From Chloroflexia bacterium (lineage in GTDB: Bacteria; Chloroflexota; Chloroflexia; Thermomicrobiales; UBA6265): a DNA stretch of 12,667 nucleotides. A program made the translations under genes and the position numbers. Positions within the stretch are counted from its first letter, which is position 1; each line of letters opens with the position of its first letter. A model generated the notes under the pieces. It searched no databases. It was given only the letters and a program-made list of their open reading frames with translations, and was not told where the DNA came from. Below, piece after piece: positions 1 to 6,900 of this stretch. The DNA is taken from positions 1 to 12,667 of the forward strand of contig JAUIGA010000048.1 in NCBI GenBank assembly GCA_030430125.1, written 5' to 3'.

Positions 1-2
1 CC

Positions 3-37
3 CCTCCAAGAGAGAGGAGAATCCTCTCCCTTGGAGG
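3..37. repeat. Strong inverted repeat (16-position stem, 3-nt loop)
   Basis: The left arm (3-18) and right arm (22-37) pair over 16 positions with a single A-C mismatch (11 against 29) around the loop GAA. There is no T-run on either side, so it is not a canonical intrinsic terminator. A second, smaller inverted repeat, GGCTAC (36-41) with GTAGCC (67-72), follows directly. This makes 1-72 a compact structured unit downstream of the cytochrome c biogenesis operon. It could act as an mRNA 3'-end structure or be a copy of a dispersed intergenic repeat. The structure is plain in the sequence; its function is not. Confidence 0.7.
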
Positions 38-109
38 CTACAAGAGCCTGTGCAGAGCGTAGCGAAGTAGCCGCCCGTACGAATTCTGGGCTTACCAACG
101 GTTCACACG

Positions 110-126
110 AAAATAGACCGACGGTC
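110..126 (-). terminator. Possible weak terminator after tlpA
   Basis: Read on the minus strand, directly after the tlpA stop codon, comes AGACCG-T-CGGTCT and then ATTTTCG. The first base of the stem lies in the stop-codon region. The stem is only 5-6 bp and the T-run only four bases, so it would be a weak intrinsic terminator at best. The position, immediately after the last gene of the operon, is what makes it plausible. Confidence 0.35.
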
Positions 127-813
127 TCAGTCGATGGGCTTGCAGCGACTGCTGACCTCGTCTCGTTCGCCCATCGCCAGCTCGGACCACTCGATGGCGC
201 AATCCGTATCCAGCTGCGTCAGGACGACCGCCTGGACGATCCCGTCGGCGTCGATGAACACGTGGGTGGGGTAGTTGCGGATCTCCCACGTCTGCGCTGT
301 TTCGAACAGGTCGGGGAACGCCTCGGGATCGGCGACGGCGGTCAGGTAGTTCGGGTCGACCGCGACCGGGAAGGTCGCGCCGACGCGGTCTCGATAGGCA
401 ACCGATTCCCGGGGATCTTCCTGCTGGGACACCCCGATCATGTTCATGCCACGGGGCTCGAGCTCTTCCCAGGCCGCCTGGATTTCAGGCATCTCGGCGC
501 GGCACGGTGGACACCACGAGCCCCAGAAATTGAGCCAGACCGGCTCACCCTTCATCTCGGACAGGCGAAACACCTCGCCGTCGGCGTACAGCGACATGAA
601 CTCCGGCGCAGGTTCGCCGACCTTCGGCAGCAGCACGCTGTGGACGCCACCGCTGCCGAGCTCTGATGCGCCTTGCGAGCGCGCCAGCCAGACTCCGGCC
701 GCGACGAGCACAACTGCGACCGCAGCGACGATGCCGATCTGCTGCAGGCGGGACGGCTGCGGACGCTGCTGTTGGTCTTCTGAGCTGGTTTCGGTCGCAG
801 TGGTTGTGGACAC
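127..813 (-). CDS. Membrane-anchored thioredoxin-fold protein, TlpA/ResA-like
   Basis: This 228-residue protein is predicted to reduce the CXXCH cysteines of apocytochrome c outside the membrane before heme attachment, as known for ResA/CcsX. One N-terminal membrane segment (about residues 26-44, rich in A and V) follows a short hydrophilic cytoplasmic tail. The thioredoxin fold follows (about 65-200), with the redox motif WCPPC (Cys101, Cys104) and the cis-proline in NYPTHVF (Pro182). Two extra cysteines (205 and 224) in the C-terminal part could form a second disulfide. The start is GTG at 811-813, with no good Shine-Dalgarno sequence; the GGGG is about 15 nt upstream. It is the last gene of the ccdA-resB-ccsA-tlpA cluster, which supports a cytochrome c role over a general oxidoreductase role. 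Confidence 0.9.
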   Translation of the reverse strand: MSTTTATETSSEDQQQRPQPSRLQQIGIVAAVAVVLVAAGVWLARSQGASELGSGGVHSVLLPKVGEPAPEFMSLYADGEVFRLSEMKGEPVWLNFWGSWCPPCRAEMPEIQAAWEELEPRGMNMIGVSQQEDPRESVAYRDRVGATFPVAVDPNYLTAVADPEAFPDLFETAQTWEIRNYPTHVFIDADGIVQAVVLTQLDTDCAIEWSELAMGERDEVSSRCKPID

Positions 814-848
814 GGTCGGTTGCCAAGGCCCCTGGTGAGACAGCGGAA

Positions 849-873
849 GGGCAATCGCTGATCGCGATTGCCC
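849..873. other. Perfect 10-bp intercistronic hairpin between ccsA and tlpA
   Basis: GGGCAATCGC (849-858) and GCGATTGCCC (864-873) are perfect inverted repeats around the loop TGATC. The element sits in the 75-bp gap between the ccsA stop and the tlpA start. On the minus strand the stem is followed by only a short TTCC, so full termination is unlikely. Partial termination, a processing site or an mRNA stability element that sets the tlpA level relative to the membrane genes is possible. CCCTGG (830-835) and CCAGGG (872-877) offer a competing pairing. Confidence 0.6.
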
Positions 874-888
874 AGGGAAATGCCGGCG

Positions 889-1791
889 CTAGACGCCGCC
901 GTAGGCGTGCAATCCGCCGAAGAAGTAGTTGCCGTAGTACGTGAAAATGACTGCCGCGAACCCGAACAGCAGGATCACGGCGCTGCGCGTACCTCGCCAG
1001 CCGCGAAGCGTGCGCGTGTGCAGGTACACCCCATAGACCAGCCAGGTGAACAACGCGGCAGTCTCCTTCGGATCCCAGCTCCAGTAGACGCCCCAGGCGT
1101 CGTGGGCCCAAACCGACCCCAGGATGAGGACCAGGGAGAGGAGCGGGAACCCGATGCCGACCGCGCGAAAGGCGACGTCATCCAGCACCTCAAGGCTGGG
1201 CAGCCAGCGAATACCCCATCGCTTCTTGACGAGGTAGAACACGGCGGCAGCGAACGACACGGCGAAGGTCGCATAGGCGAAGATGGCGGCGGAGACGTGT
1301 GCGGTCATGATCGGGCGCGCCTGGAGCGCCGGTATGAGCGGGGTGATCTCCCGCATGTCCGCCGGCAGGCTCCAGATGTACAGTGTCATGCCGAACGCGA
1401 TCGGCATGACGATGGCGCCAAGCTGTCGAATGCCGTACATCCGCTCGAAGATGATGTACATGATGGTGATCGCGAGCACGAAGGTGAGCGAAAACTCGTA
1501 CATGTTCGCGGTGGGAAGACGCTCGGCGGCGATCGTACGGAACAGCACAGCGCCGAAGGCGAAGAAGGCGCCGAACCACGTGAGCAGGGATCCCCACTGC
1601 CCAAAGCTGACATTGCCGGGGGCGAAGTCAGCCGAGCTGCTGGTCACCGTGGTGCCTGCGCTGGTCGCCAGGGTGGCGCGCCTGACCCGGACTCGCCCGA
1701 TGGCGTAGGCGATGTAACACACCGACGCGGCCCCGAGCGCGACCGATGTGGCCGCGAAGAAATAGAATGACAGCTTGACCAGCGTATCCAT
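889..1791 (-). CDS. ccsA: Cytochrome c biogenesis protein CcsA (heme lyase subunit)
   Basis: A 300-residue polytopic membrane protein of the CcmF/CcsA/CcmC heme-handling family. With ResB it exports heme and attaches it to apocytochrome c. The tryptophan-rich (WWD) motif WGVYWSWDPKE is at 233-243. Candidate external heme-ligand histidines flank it: His165 (TAHVSAAI) and His295 near the C terminus (GLHAYGG). A membrane histidine candidate is His258 (YGVYLHTR). Several hydrophobic segments are visible, at about 5-31, 66-87, 100-116, 124-140, 165-188, 210-228, 244-258 and 270-290. Length is usual for CcsA. The start ATG (1789-1791) has GGAGAG 8 nt upstream. It lies 66 bp after resB and 75 bp before tlpA in the same operon. 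The family assignment is firm; the histidine roles are by analogy with CcsBA. Confidence 0.95.
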   Translation of the reverse strand: MDTLVKLSFYFFAATSVALGAASVCYIAYAIGRVRVRRATLATSAGTTVTSSSADFAPGNVSFGQWGSLLTWFGAFFAFGAVLFRTIAAERLPTANMYEFSLTFVLAITIMYIIFERMYGIRQLGAIVMPIAFGMTLYIWSLPADMREITPLIPALQARPIMTAHVSAAIFAYATFAVSFAAAVFYLVKKRWGIRWLPSLEVLDDVAFRAVGIGFPLLSLVLILGSVWAHDAWGVYWSWDPKETAALFTWLVYGVYLHTRTLRGWRGTRSAVILLFGFAAVIFTYYGNYFFGGLHAYGGV

Positions 1792-1857
1792 GCGTACTCT
1801 CCGATCCTTCTCCCTGCAACCTGCCGGAGCGACCGCACGACCTGTGCCGCCACCATT

Positions 1858-3336
1858 CTACCGGGTATCGTCATCCGCCTCGTGGTGATCCCAGTTGCCT
1901 TCGTCATCCGGACGCTTGACATCCGGTGCCGCGCCGAGCCGTTCACCGGCATCCCTGGTTAGGGCGAAGAACTCACGCTTGCCGCCCCAGTCCCGTTTTG
2001 CCAGTGGCGTCATCATGAGCGTGCCGCCGTCAGCCGAATCCTGAATAATCCCGCGAATCCGCCGGAGCGGAAAGTAGAACGTCACGGCAAGCCCACCGAC
2101 CAGCATGACCGAAGCGATGATGAAGATCGGGATGCCGGGGTTGTAGGCGACCTGCAGCACCGTGAAGCGCGACTCGCGCTCGAAAAGGAGATTGAGCCCG
2201 GCGACATCCTGCGGCTGGCCCTGATCGAGCACCGCCGTCTCCATCGTATCGCCTCCGGCGTTGGCGTCGAGTGGCGAAACCTGAACCCACACCTGACCGT
2301 TGGCGAGCTGCAGCGTGTCGAGATCGGGCCGGTTGGCCCGGTTGGTATCCGGGGCGACGACCGCAACCTGCACGCCCTGGGCAGGGAGCCGGATCAGCCC
2401 GGCCGGCGCGTCTGGATTCTCTCGCAGGTTGAAGAATCCAACTTCGAGCGGCTGGTTGTAAAGCTCGGCGCCGGTCGCGTCCTTGATCACCATGTCGACG
2501 GAAATGCCGAAGCTCGCCTGATAAAAGGTGGCGACGCCGGCGCTGATGGGGTGATTAACCGTGATTGGGCCTTCCGATACCTTGGTGCCGCCGTCGTAGA
2601 TAATGACGTCGCTGCGGTACTCCTGGGCGTCTCCGGTTTGGATGTAGCTGTCGGTGAACCGGACCAGCTCGACGCTGAGGTCCGTACCATGCCCGACAGC
2701 GCGAGTCTCGCCTTCTGCCACCGCGAATTCGACATCACGAAAACCGAACATCGACCCGACGATGCCACCCACCAGGATGAGGATGAGCGCGAGGTGGAAT
2801 GGGTAGGTGCCTAGCTTCGCCCAGCGGTTCTTGTCGGCATAGAAGTGGATCTGGTCGCCAACCTGCTCGGTCATGAACCGGTATCGCCGGCTTTTAAGCT
2901 CCGAGCGCAATCCTGCTTCCAGATCGGCGGCGCTCATGGATGCCGTGAACCTGGCGTTGACCTCGGCGCGGTCGATGTAGCCAGGAGAGGTGCGAATGCG
3001 CGGCGTGCTGATCGTCTGCCAGATGCCCGGTGCGCGGTTGATGGTACAGACCGCGATGGCGATGGCGATGATCGCCAGCAGCGACGCGAAGAGTGGACTC
3101 CGGAAAACATCCCATGCGTACCAGCGGTCGACGAGGGGCTGGGTGAATGGCCAGGCATCGGCGATCCACTGCGGCACATCGCTACCGCGGAGGGTGCCGA
3201 TCAGCGTCAGCAATGCAAGCAGGGCGATCTCGAAGACGGCCATGCGGACCGAGCAGAAGAATCGCCAGATGCGGTCGATGACGACCTCGACGGGGGATCG
3301 GGATGGTGAGCCGGTTGTCGCGGTGAGCTGGGCCAT
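1858..3336 (-). CDS. resB: Cytochrome c biogenesis protein ResB/Ccs1
   Basis: A 492-residue membrane protein, the ResB (Ccs1) half of the System II cytochrome c synthase, which works with CcsA. Three N-terminal membrane segments are seen (about 31-50, 84-101, 178-198). A large external domain follows (about 200-400), then a fourth membrane segment (about 401-421) and a charged cytoplasmic tail ending in an Asp/Glu/His-rich stretch. His181, at the start of the third helix (KLGTYPFHLALILILVGG), is at the place of the conserved heme-linked membrane histidine. The external domain carries typical ResB phrases such as YQASFG (272-277) and VAYNPGIP (396-403). The start ATG (3334-3336) is preceded by AGGA at suitable spacing. 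It is 64 bp downstream of ccdA. Confidence 0.93.
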   Translation of the reverse strand: MAQLTATTGSPSRSPVEVVIDRIWRFFCSVRMAVFEIALLALLTLIGTLRGSDVPQWIADAWPFTQPLVDRWYAWDVFRSPLFASLLAIIAIAIAVCTINRAPGIWQTISTPRIRTSPGYIDRAEVNARFTASMSAADLEAGLRSELKSRRYRFMTEQVGDQIHFYADKNRWAKLGTYPFHLALILILVGGIVGSMFGFRDVEFAVAEGETRAVGHGTDLSVELVRFTDSYIQTGDAQEYRSDVIIYDGGTKVSEGPITVNHPISAGVATFYQASFGISVDMVIKDATGAELYNQPLEVGFFNLRENPDAPAGLIRLPAQGVQVAVVAPDTNRANRPDLDTLQLANGQVWVQVSPLDANAGGDTMETAVLDQGQPQDVAGLNLLFERESRFTVLQVAYNPGIPIFIIASVMLVGGLAVTFYFPLRRIRGIIQDSADGGTLMMTPLAKRDWGGKREFFALTRDAGERLGAAPDVKRPDDEGNWDHHEADDDTR

Positions 3337-3400
3337 GTGGTCCTGAAATCCGATCCGGGCAGCACGCCAGCGTGGGCGTTACGTCATGTCCAGTGTACGC

Positions 3401-4147
3401 CTAGATCGCTGGCTCGTACGGCTGCCATGGGGCGTTTCGAATGATTTCCGTGAATATCTGCTCGTAGATGCCGAGAACCATGATGAGACCGACGCCGATC
3501 ATCACCGCACCGGTGACGGTTGTCACCATGCCCATGTGCCGGTTGAGCTTGCGGATCACGCCTTCCGAGCTGCCAAAGGCGAGCGCGGCCAGCAGGAACG
3601 GCACCGCCAGTCCCAGGGAATAGACGGTGAGCAGCCAGGTCGCCTCTGCGATGCTGCCCTGCCCGGCGGCCATCGTGAGAATGAAGCCAAGGATCGGCCC
3701 GACACACGGGGACCACCCGGCGCCGAACGTGATGCCGACGAGGAACGACGATGTGACGGTCCCTGGCTGTCCGGTTTCGAAGTCGGCGCGATGCGTGCGC
3801 TGCATGAACGGGATCGTGATCCAGCCGAGTTGGTGCAGCCCGAGCATCACGAGCAGGACGCCACCGAACCGGACCATCCACAACCGGTTCTGGGAGATAA
3901 AGTCCAGGGATCCGGCAAGGGCCCCGGCGGTGCCGAGAGCGGCGCCGAGCGCGACGAAGACGAGCGAGAAGCCAAGTACATAGGCGATCGCATTGCGCAC
4001 CACAACGACACGCACGCCGGCCTTGTCCTGACCTGCCGTCACCCCAGCAATATGCGTCAGGTAGATGGGGATGAGCGGCAGGACACACGGCGACGTGATG
4101 GAGAAAACTCCGGCAATGAAGGCGGTGAGAAACGTTACCTCGGTCAT
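3401..4147 (-). CDS. ccdA: Thiol-disulfide interchange membrane protein CcdA
   Basis: A 248-residue protein with six hydrophobic segments, of the CcdA/DsbD-beta family. It carries electrons from cytoplasmic thioredoxin across the membrane to the external TlpA/ResA. The reactive cysteine pair is seen as SPCVLPLIP (Cys21, first helix) and WSPCVGPILG (Cys148, fourth helix). The start chosen is the ATG at 4145-4147 (MTEVTFL), with AGGGTG about 9 nt upstream and a normal CcdA N terminus. An in-frame TTG at 4208-4210 would add 21 unlikely residues. It is the first gene of the cytochrome c operon and divergent from recO. The only promoter-like text on this strand is TTGCCA (4204-4209) with a poor -10. 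Confidence 0.94.
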   Translation of the reverse strand: MTEVTFLTAFIAGVFSITSPCVLPLIPIYLTHIAGVTAGQDKAGVRVVVVRNAIAYVLGFSLVFVALGAALGTAGALAGSLDFISQNRLWMVRFGGVLLVMLGLHQLGWITIPFMQRTHRADFETGQPGTVTSSFLVGITFGAGWSPCVGPILGFILTMAAGQGSIAEATWLLTVYSLGLAVPFLLAALAFGSSEGVIRKLNRHMGMVTTVTGAVMIGVGLIMVLGIYEQIFTEIIRNAPWQPYEPAI

Positions 4148-4315
4148 CCGAAACACCCTACCACTCCGGGCATTCCCGGTACAATTGAATCGATGGCCCG
4201 GGGGTGGCAAGCGGTGCAGTCGTGCCTGAACGGGTCGCGATTGCGCCTGGCCTCTCCGGTCCCCACTGGAATCTCACGTCCTGGAGCTTTCGACATCTCG
4301 CCCGGACACGCTTCC
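4148..4315. other. Divergent intergenic region ccdA/recO
   Basis: This 168-bp stretch must hold the promoters of both the cytochrome c operon (minus) and recO (plus). It shows TACAAT (plus, 4180-4185), a CCGGG-CATT-CCCGG repeat (4166-4179), and TTGCCA on the minus strand (4204-4209). The recO frame is open throughout the plus strand and includes an ATG at 4193, only 7 nt after TACAAT. The encoded 41 residues do not look like a RecO N terminus. Confidence 0.45.
4180..4185 (+). promoter_or_regulatory. Candidate -10 box upstream of recO (TACAAT)
   Basis: TACAAT within GGTACAATTG is a good -10 hexamer on the plus strand, in the 168-bp gap between ccdA and recO. No matching -35 hexamer is visible about 17 bp upstream. 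Transcription would start near 4192, leaving an untranslated leader of about 120 nt before the recO ATG chosen here. A perfect CCGGG-CATT-CCCGG repeat (4166-4179) abuts it. Confidence 0.35.
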
Positions 4316-5167
4316 ATGAGCGACACCCTTCGAGACCGGCTGTATTCCACCGAGGCGATCGTTCTCTCCCGGCGCAACCTTGGAGAAGCGGACCGCATCT
4401 ACGATGTGTTCACCGCCCGGAGCGGGCGCGTATCGATCATCGCCAAGGGAGCCCGCAAGCCCGAGAGTCGAAACGGTCGATCGCTCGATCTGCTCAACCA
4501 GGTTGTCGTTCATCTGTATCACGGACGCAACCTCGAGACGGTGCGTGGCGTCGAGACCATTGCCACCCATCCGGGGTTGCGCACCGATCTCGATGCGTTC
4601 GGGCACGCGTGCTACCTGGCCGATCTCGTGCGGGCAATGACGCACGAGCACGAGCCGAGTGAGGCGGTGTATACCCTTCTGGCGCAAACCTTGTCGCTCC
4701 TTTCGGACGGTGTCGACCCGTGGCCGGTGACTCGCTACTTTGAGTACGCGCTACTCGGCGCGACCGGATTTCAGGCCCAACTGTACGAGTGCGTCCGCTG
4801 CCGCGAGCCATTGACGGCTCAGGTGAATGCGTTCTCGGTCAACGACGGTGGCGTGATCTGCCCTCGATGCCGGGTTGGCGAACCTGGCAGCATCCCGCTG
4901 TCAGTTAACGCCCAGAAGTACCTTCGAACCATGCAGCGGGAGGGTTTGCGCCGCATCCTGACACTTCGGCTCGATCCCGATTCGCAGATGCAGGTGCAGC
5001 GTGCCCTCGCTGAATATCTCCAGCACCTGGCTGAGCGATCGTTCAGCAGTCTCGCGGTGCTGCATGCGCTGCAGGAGAAGCAGGGTCCGAATATCGGCGA
5101 AGGGGAGCGTGACCCGGCTCCGATTCAGCCCGAGTCACGATCAGATGATGTGGGGAACGACCAGTAG
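4316..5167 (+). CDS. recO: DNA repair protein RecO
   Basis: A 283-residue RecO, the mediator that binds single-stranded DNA and, with RecR, helps load RecA at gaps (RecF pathway). The N-terminal OB fold is seen at about 8-85, opening with YSTEAIVLSRRNLGEADRI, which is typical of the family. A helical region follows. A zinc-finger is formed by Cys159/Cys162 (CVRC) and Cys182/Cys185 (CPRC). The C-terminal tail after about residue 255 is charged and likely disordered, making the protein slightly longer than the usual 240-260. The start ATG (4316-4318) is placed by homology to the family N terminus; its SD is weak. The reading frame is open far upstream, but that part is antisense to ccdA or non-coding-looking. 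Confidence 0.93.
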   Translation: MSDTLRDRLYSTEAIVLSRRNLGEADRIYDVFTARSGRVSIIAKGARKPESRNGRSLDLLNQVVVHLYHGRNLETVRGVETIATHPGLRTDLDAFGHACYLADLVRAMTHEHEPSEAVYTLLAQTLSLLSDGVDPWPVTRYFEYALLGATGFQAQLYECVRCREPLTAQVNAFSVNDGGVICPRCRVGEPGSIPLSVNAQKYLRTMQREGLRRILTLRLDPDSQMQVQRALAEYLQHLAERSFSSLAVLHALQEKQGPNIGEGERDPAPIQPESRSDDVGNDQ

Positions 5168-5349
5168 CGCCGGTTGAGTGCCGTGAGCGCATTGGGGAGG
5201 GATTCTGGTGTTCGGTCGGTGTGTCCGGCCCGTACGTGATGCTGTGAGATTTCACTCGAAGTCCGTATGAGACTGAATTGGGGACGACGGCGCGGTTGGA
5301 TCGTGAAGGTGATACCCAGCCGCCGTAGCATGCTGAATCCCCTGGAACT
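5168..5349. other. Convergent gap recO/trmD
   Basis: This 182-bp gap lies between the facing 3' ends of recO and trmD. I see no gene and no clear intrinsic terminator. Distant complementary stretches, GGGATTC (5197-5203) and GAATCCC (5334-5340), are about 130 bp apart and of unclear value. Confidence 0.4.
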
Positions 5350-6066
5350 TTACGATTCGTTTTCGGACTCTGGAAGCAGGTCGGGTCGCCACCGAGTCGT
5401 GCGGCGGCGCGCTTCGTCGGCGCGCCATTTGGTGATGTTGGCATGGTGTCCGCTGAGCAGGATATCGGGCACGCGCAGTCCACGATATTCGGCGGGGCGG
5501 GTGAAGTGGGGGTACTCCACGCCTTCGAGGCTGTGGGATTCCTCGCGGATGCTCTCGGCGTCGATGACGCCAGGTATCAGCCGCGTGACACTGTCGCTGA
5601 TGACCATTGCCGGCAGCTCACCGCCAGTCATCACGTACTCGCCGATCGAGAGCTCGTCGGCGTCGAGAAGCTGACCAACGCGGTCGTCGATACCTTCGTA
5701 GTGACCGCAGATGAGCGCAAGCCTGGGTTTCGCGGCAAGCTCCCATGCGACGTCCTGCGTGAACCGGCGCCCGCCGGCCGCCATGATCGCGATGTGAGTT
5801 TGGTCGATGTCGTCGCCCAGCACCGACTCCACCGCCTCGACGATGGGCGGCGCCTTCATCACCATGCCTGCGCCACCGCCATATGGGGTATCGTCGGCGG
5901 TTCGATGACGATCGTGCGTCCAGTCGCGAATATCGTGTACGTGGATGACGACGTGACCGGCGGTCTCGGCTCGTTTGAGGATGCTCTCGCTGAACGGGCC
6001 ATCGAACATCCCTGGAAACAAGGTGAAGATGTCGATCCTGAATGGACCGGATGTGGCGGGGTTCAT
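5350..6066 (-). CDS. trmD: tRNA (guanine37-N1)-methyltransferase TrmD
   Basis: A 238-residue SPOUT methyltransferase that makes m1G37 in tRNAs read at CNN codons, preventing +1 frameshifting. The family opening FTLFPGMF (14-21) is present, as is DDTPYGGGAGMVMK (58-71). The knot and SAM site are seen as ICGHYEGIDDRV (119-130) and SIGEYVMTGGELPAMVISD (140-158). PHFTRP (186-191) and VPDILLSGHHANI (199-211) are also present. Arg162 matches the catalytic Arg154 of E. coli TrmD. The position of the catalytic Asp169 appears to be Glu (EES, about 175-177), judged by eye. The ATG (6064-6066) overlaps the stop of the upstream HAD gene as ATGA, so translation is probably coupled. No ribosomal protein genes or rimM are adjacent. 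Confidence 0.95.
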   Translation of the reverse strand: MNPATSGPFRIDIFTLFPGMFDGPFSESILKRAETAGHVVIHVHDIRDWTHDRHRTADDTPYGGGAGMVMKAPPIVEAVESVLGDDIDQTHIAIMAAGGRRFTQDVAWELAAKPRLALICGHYEGIDDRVGQLLDADELSIGEYVMTGGELPAMVISDSVTRLIPGVIDAESIREESHSLEGVEYPHFTRPAEYRGLRVPDILLSGHHANITKWRADEARRRTTRWRPDLLPESENES

Positions 6067-6815
6067 GAAGCAACCGCCGTCTCGCGCTCGCGGAGCAGGC
6101 GCAGGATCGGTTCGTGGGCATCGATCATCGTGGGGAGCACCAGATCCGGGTCCACTTCGTAGTGGAGCTCCGGGCGCTGCGTGCCGGATGCGGTGTAGAG
6201 TACCGTGCCCAGTCCAGCGCGTTGCGCCGTGTCGATGTCCCATCGGGGTGAATCCCCCACATGCACGCCGAGCTCCGGCGAGGCTTCCACGAGCCGGTAG
6301 GCGTGATGATAGATGCGGACGTCGGACTTGTAGTATCCGACACTGGCGGATGTCGCCACGAACGCCAGGCGGTCGAGGATGCCGAATTCGTCGAGCGCCC
6401 ACTCGAGAAACGGATGGTAGACCGCGCTGGACACGATACCAACCGGTATGCCGAGCTCGATCAGTGCCTCGATGGTGGCGACCGATCCCGGTACCGGTTC
6501 GAGATCGGGAAGGCAACGACGCATGCGATCGTCGATGATGGCAGCAATCCGGTCAGGCTCCGCCTCGAGACCGATCTCTTCGAACACGTCGACGACACAT
6601 GTAAGCGCATCGCGCTCGATGCCGGAGTCGATGACCTGCCGCCGAATTGTTCTGTAGTGGTGTGTGGCTCGCTCCTGCAGGTCGCGGTCCGGCGGTGCGC
6701 CGGAATCGTATGCCAGGTCTTCAATGACGAGCGCAGGCAAATCCCGAATCTCGGCATCGAACCAGGGGTCGCAGTGCGCGACGGTGTTGTGAAAATCGAA
6801 TGTCACGAGTTGCAC
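6063..6815 (-). CDS. HAD-superfamily hydrolase with variant motif I
   Basis: A 250-residue HAD-type protein. Motif I is TFDFHNTV: Asp7 is the likely nucleophile, but the usual second Asp (DxDxT) is His9. Motif II serine is Ser129 (GIVSSA). Motif III lysine is Lys163 (YYKSDVRIYHHA). Motif IV is GDSPRWDIDTAQRAG (Asp188, Asp193). A helical cap lies at about 15-105. HAD proteins of the dehalogenase, FMN hydrolase and REG2-like branches also vary at the second motif-I position, so substrate and even reaction type are open. The start GTG (6813-6815) places motif I at the N terminus as usual, with GGAG about 13 nt upstream. A further in-frame GTG lies at 6804-6806. The gene is coupled to trmD and divergent from the PP2C gene. 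Confidence 0.85.
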   Translation of the reverse strand: MQLVTFDFHNTVAHCDPWFDAEIRDLPALVIEDLAYDSGAPPDRDLQERATHHYRTIRRQVIDSGIERDALTCVVDVFEEIGLEAEPDRIAAIIDDRMRRCLPDLEPVPGSVATIEALIELGIPVGIVSSAVYHPFLEWALDEFGILDRLAFVATSASVGYYKSDVRIYHHAYRLVEASPELGVHVGDSPRWDIDTAQRAGLGTVLYTASGTQRPELHYEVDPDLVLPTMIDAHEPILRLLRERETAVAS

Positions 6816-6900
6816 GGCGGTAGTTGATCTCCGTAACTGCGGCGACGACGACGCTGGTTGCGAGGATAGCACCCGCAGGCCCGGATCGAATCGTGGGATC

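Noticed and set aside
868..1770. 300-residue plus-strand ORF opposite ccsA
   Set aside because: It is antisense to a clear CcsA and reads as charged, low-complexity text with no domain. It is a GC-rich shadow frame.
4148..4210. TTG start giving ccdA 21 extra residues
   Set aside because: The extension is unlike CcdA proteins, and the ATG at 4147 gives the normal N terminus with a ribosome-site candidate.
3386..4315. Upstream extension of the recO frame to 3386
   Set aside because: It is antisense to ccdA for most of its length and does not match RecO. The family N terminus begins near 4316.
6067..6516. 150-residue N-terminal extension of trmD
   Set aside because: It overlaps the HAD gene in another frame and is Arg/Pro/Gly-rich shadow sequence. 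TrmD begins at MNPATSGPFR.
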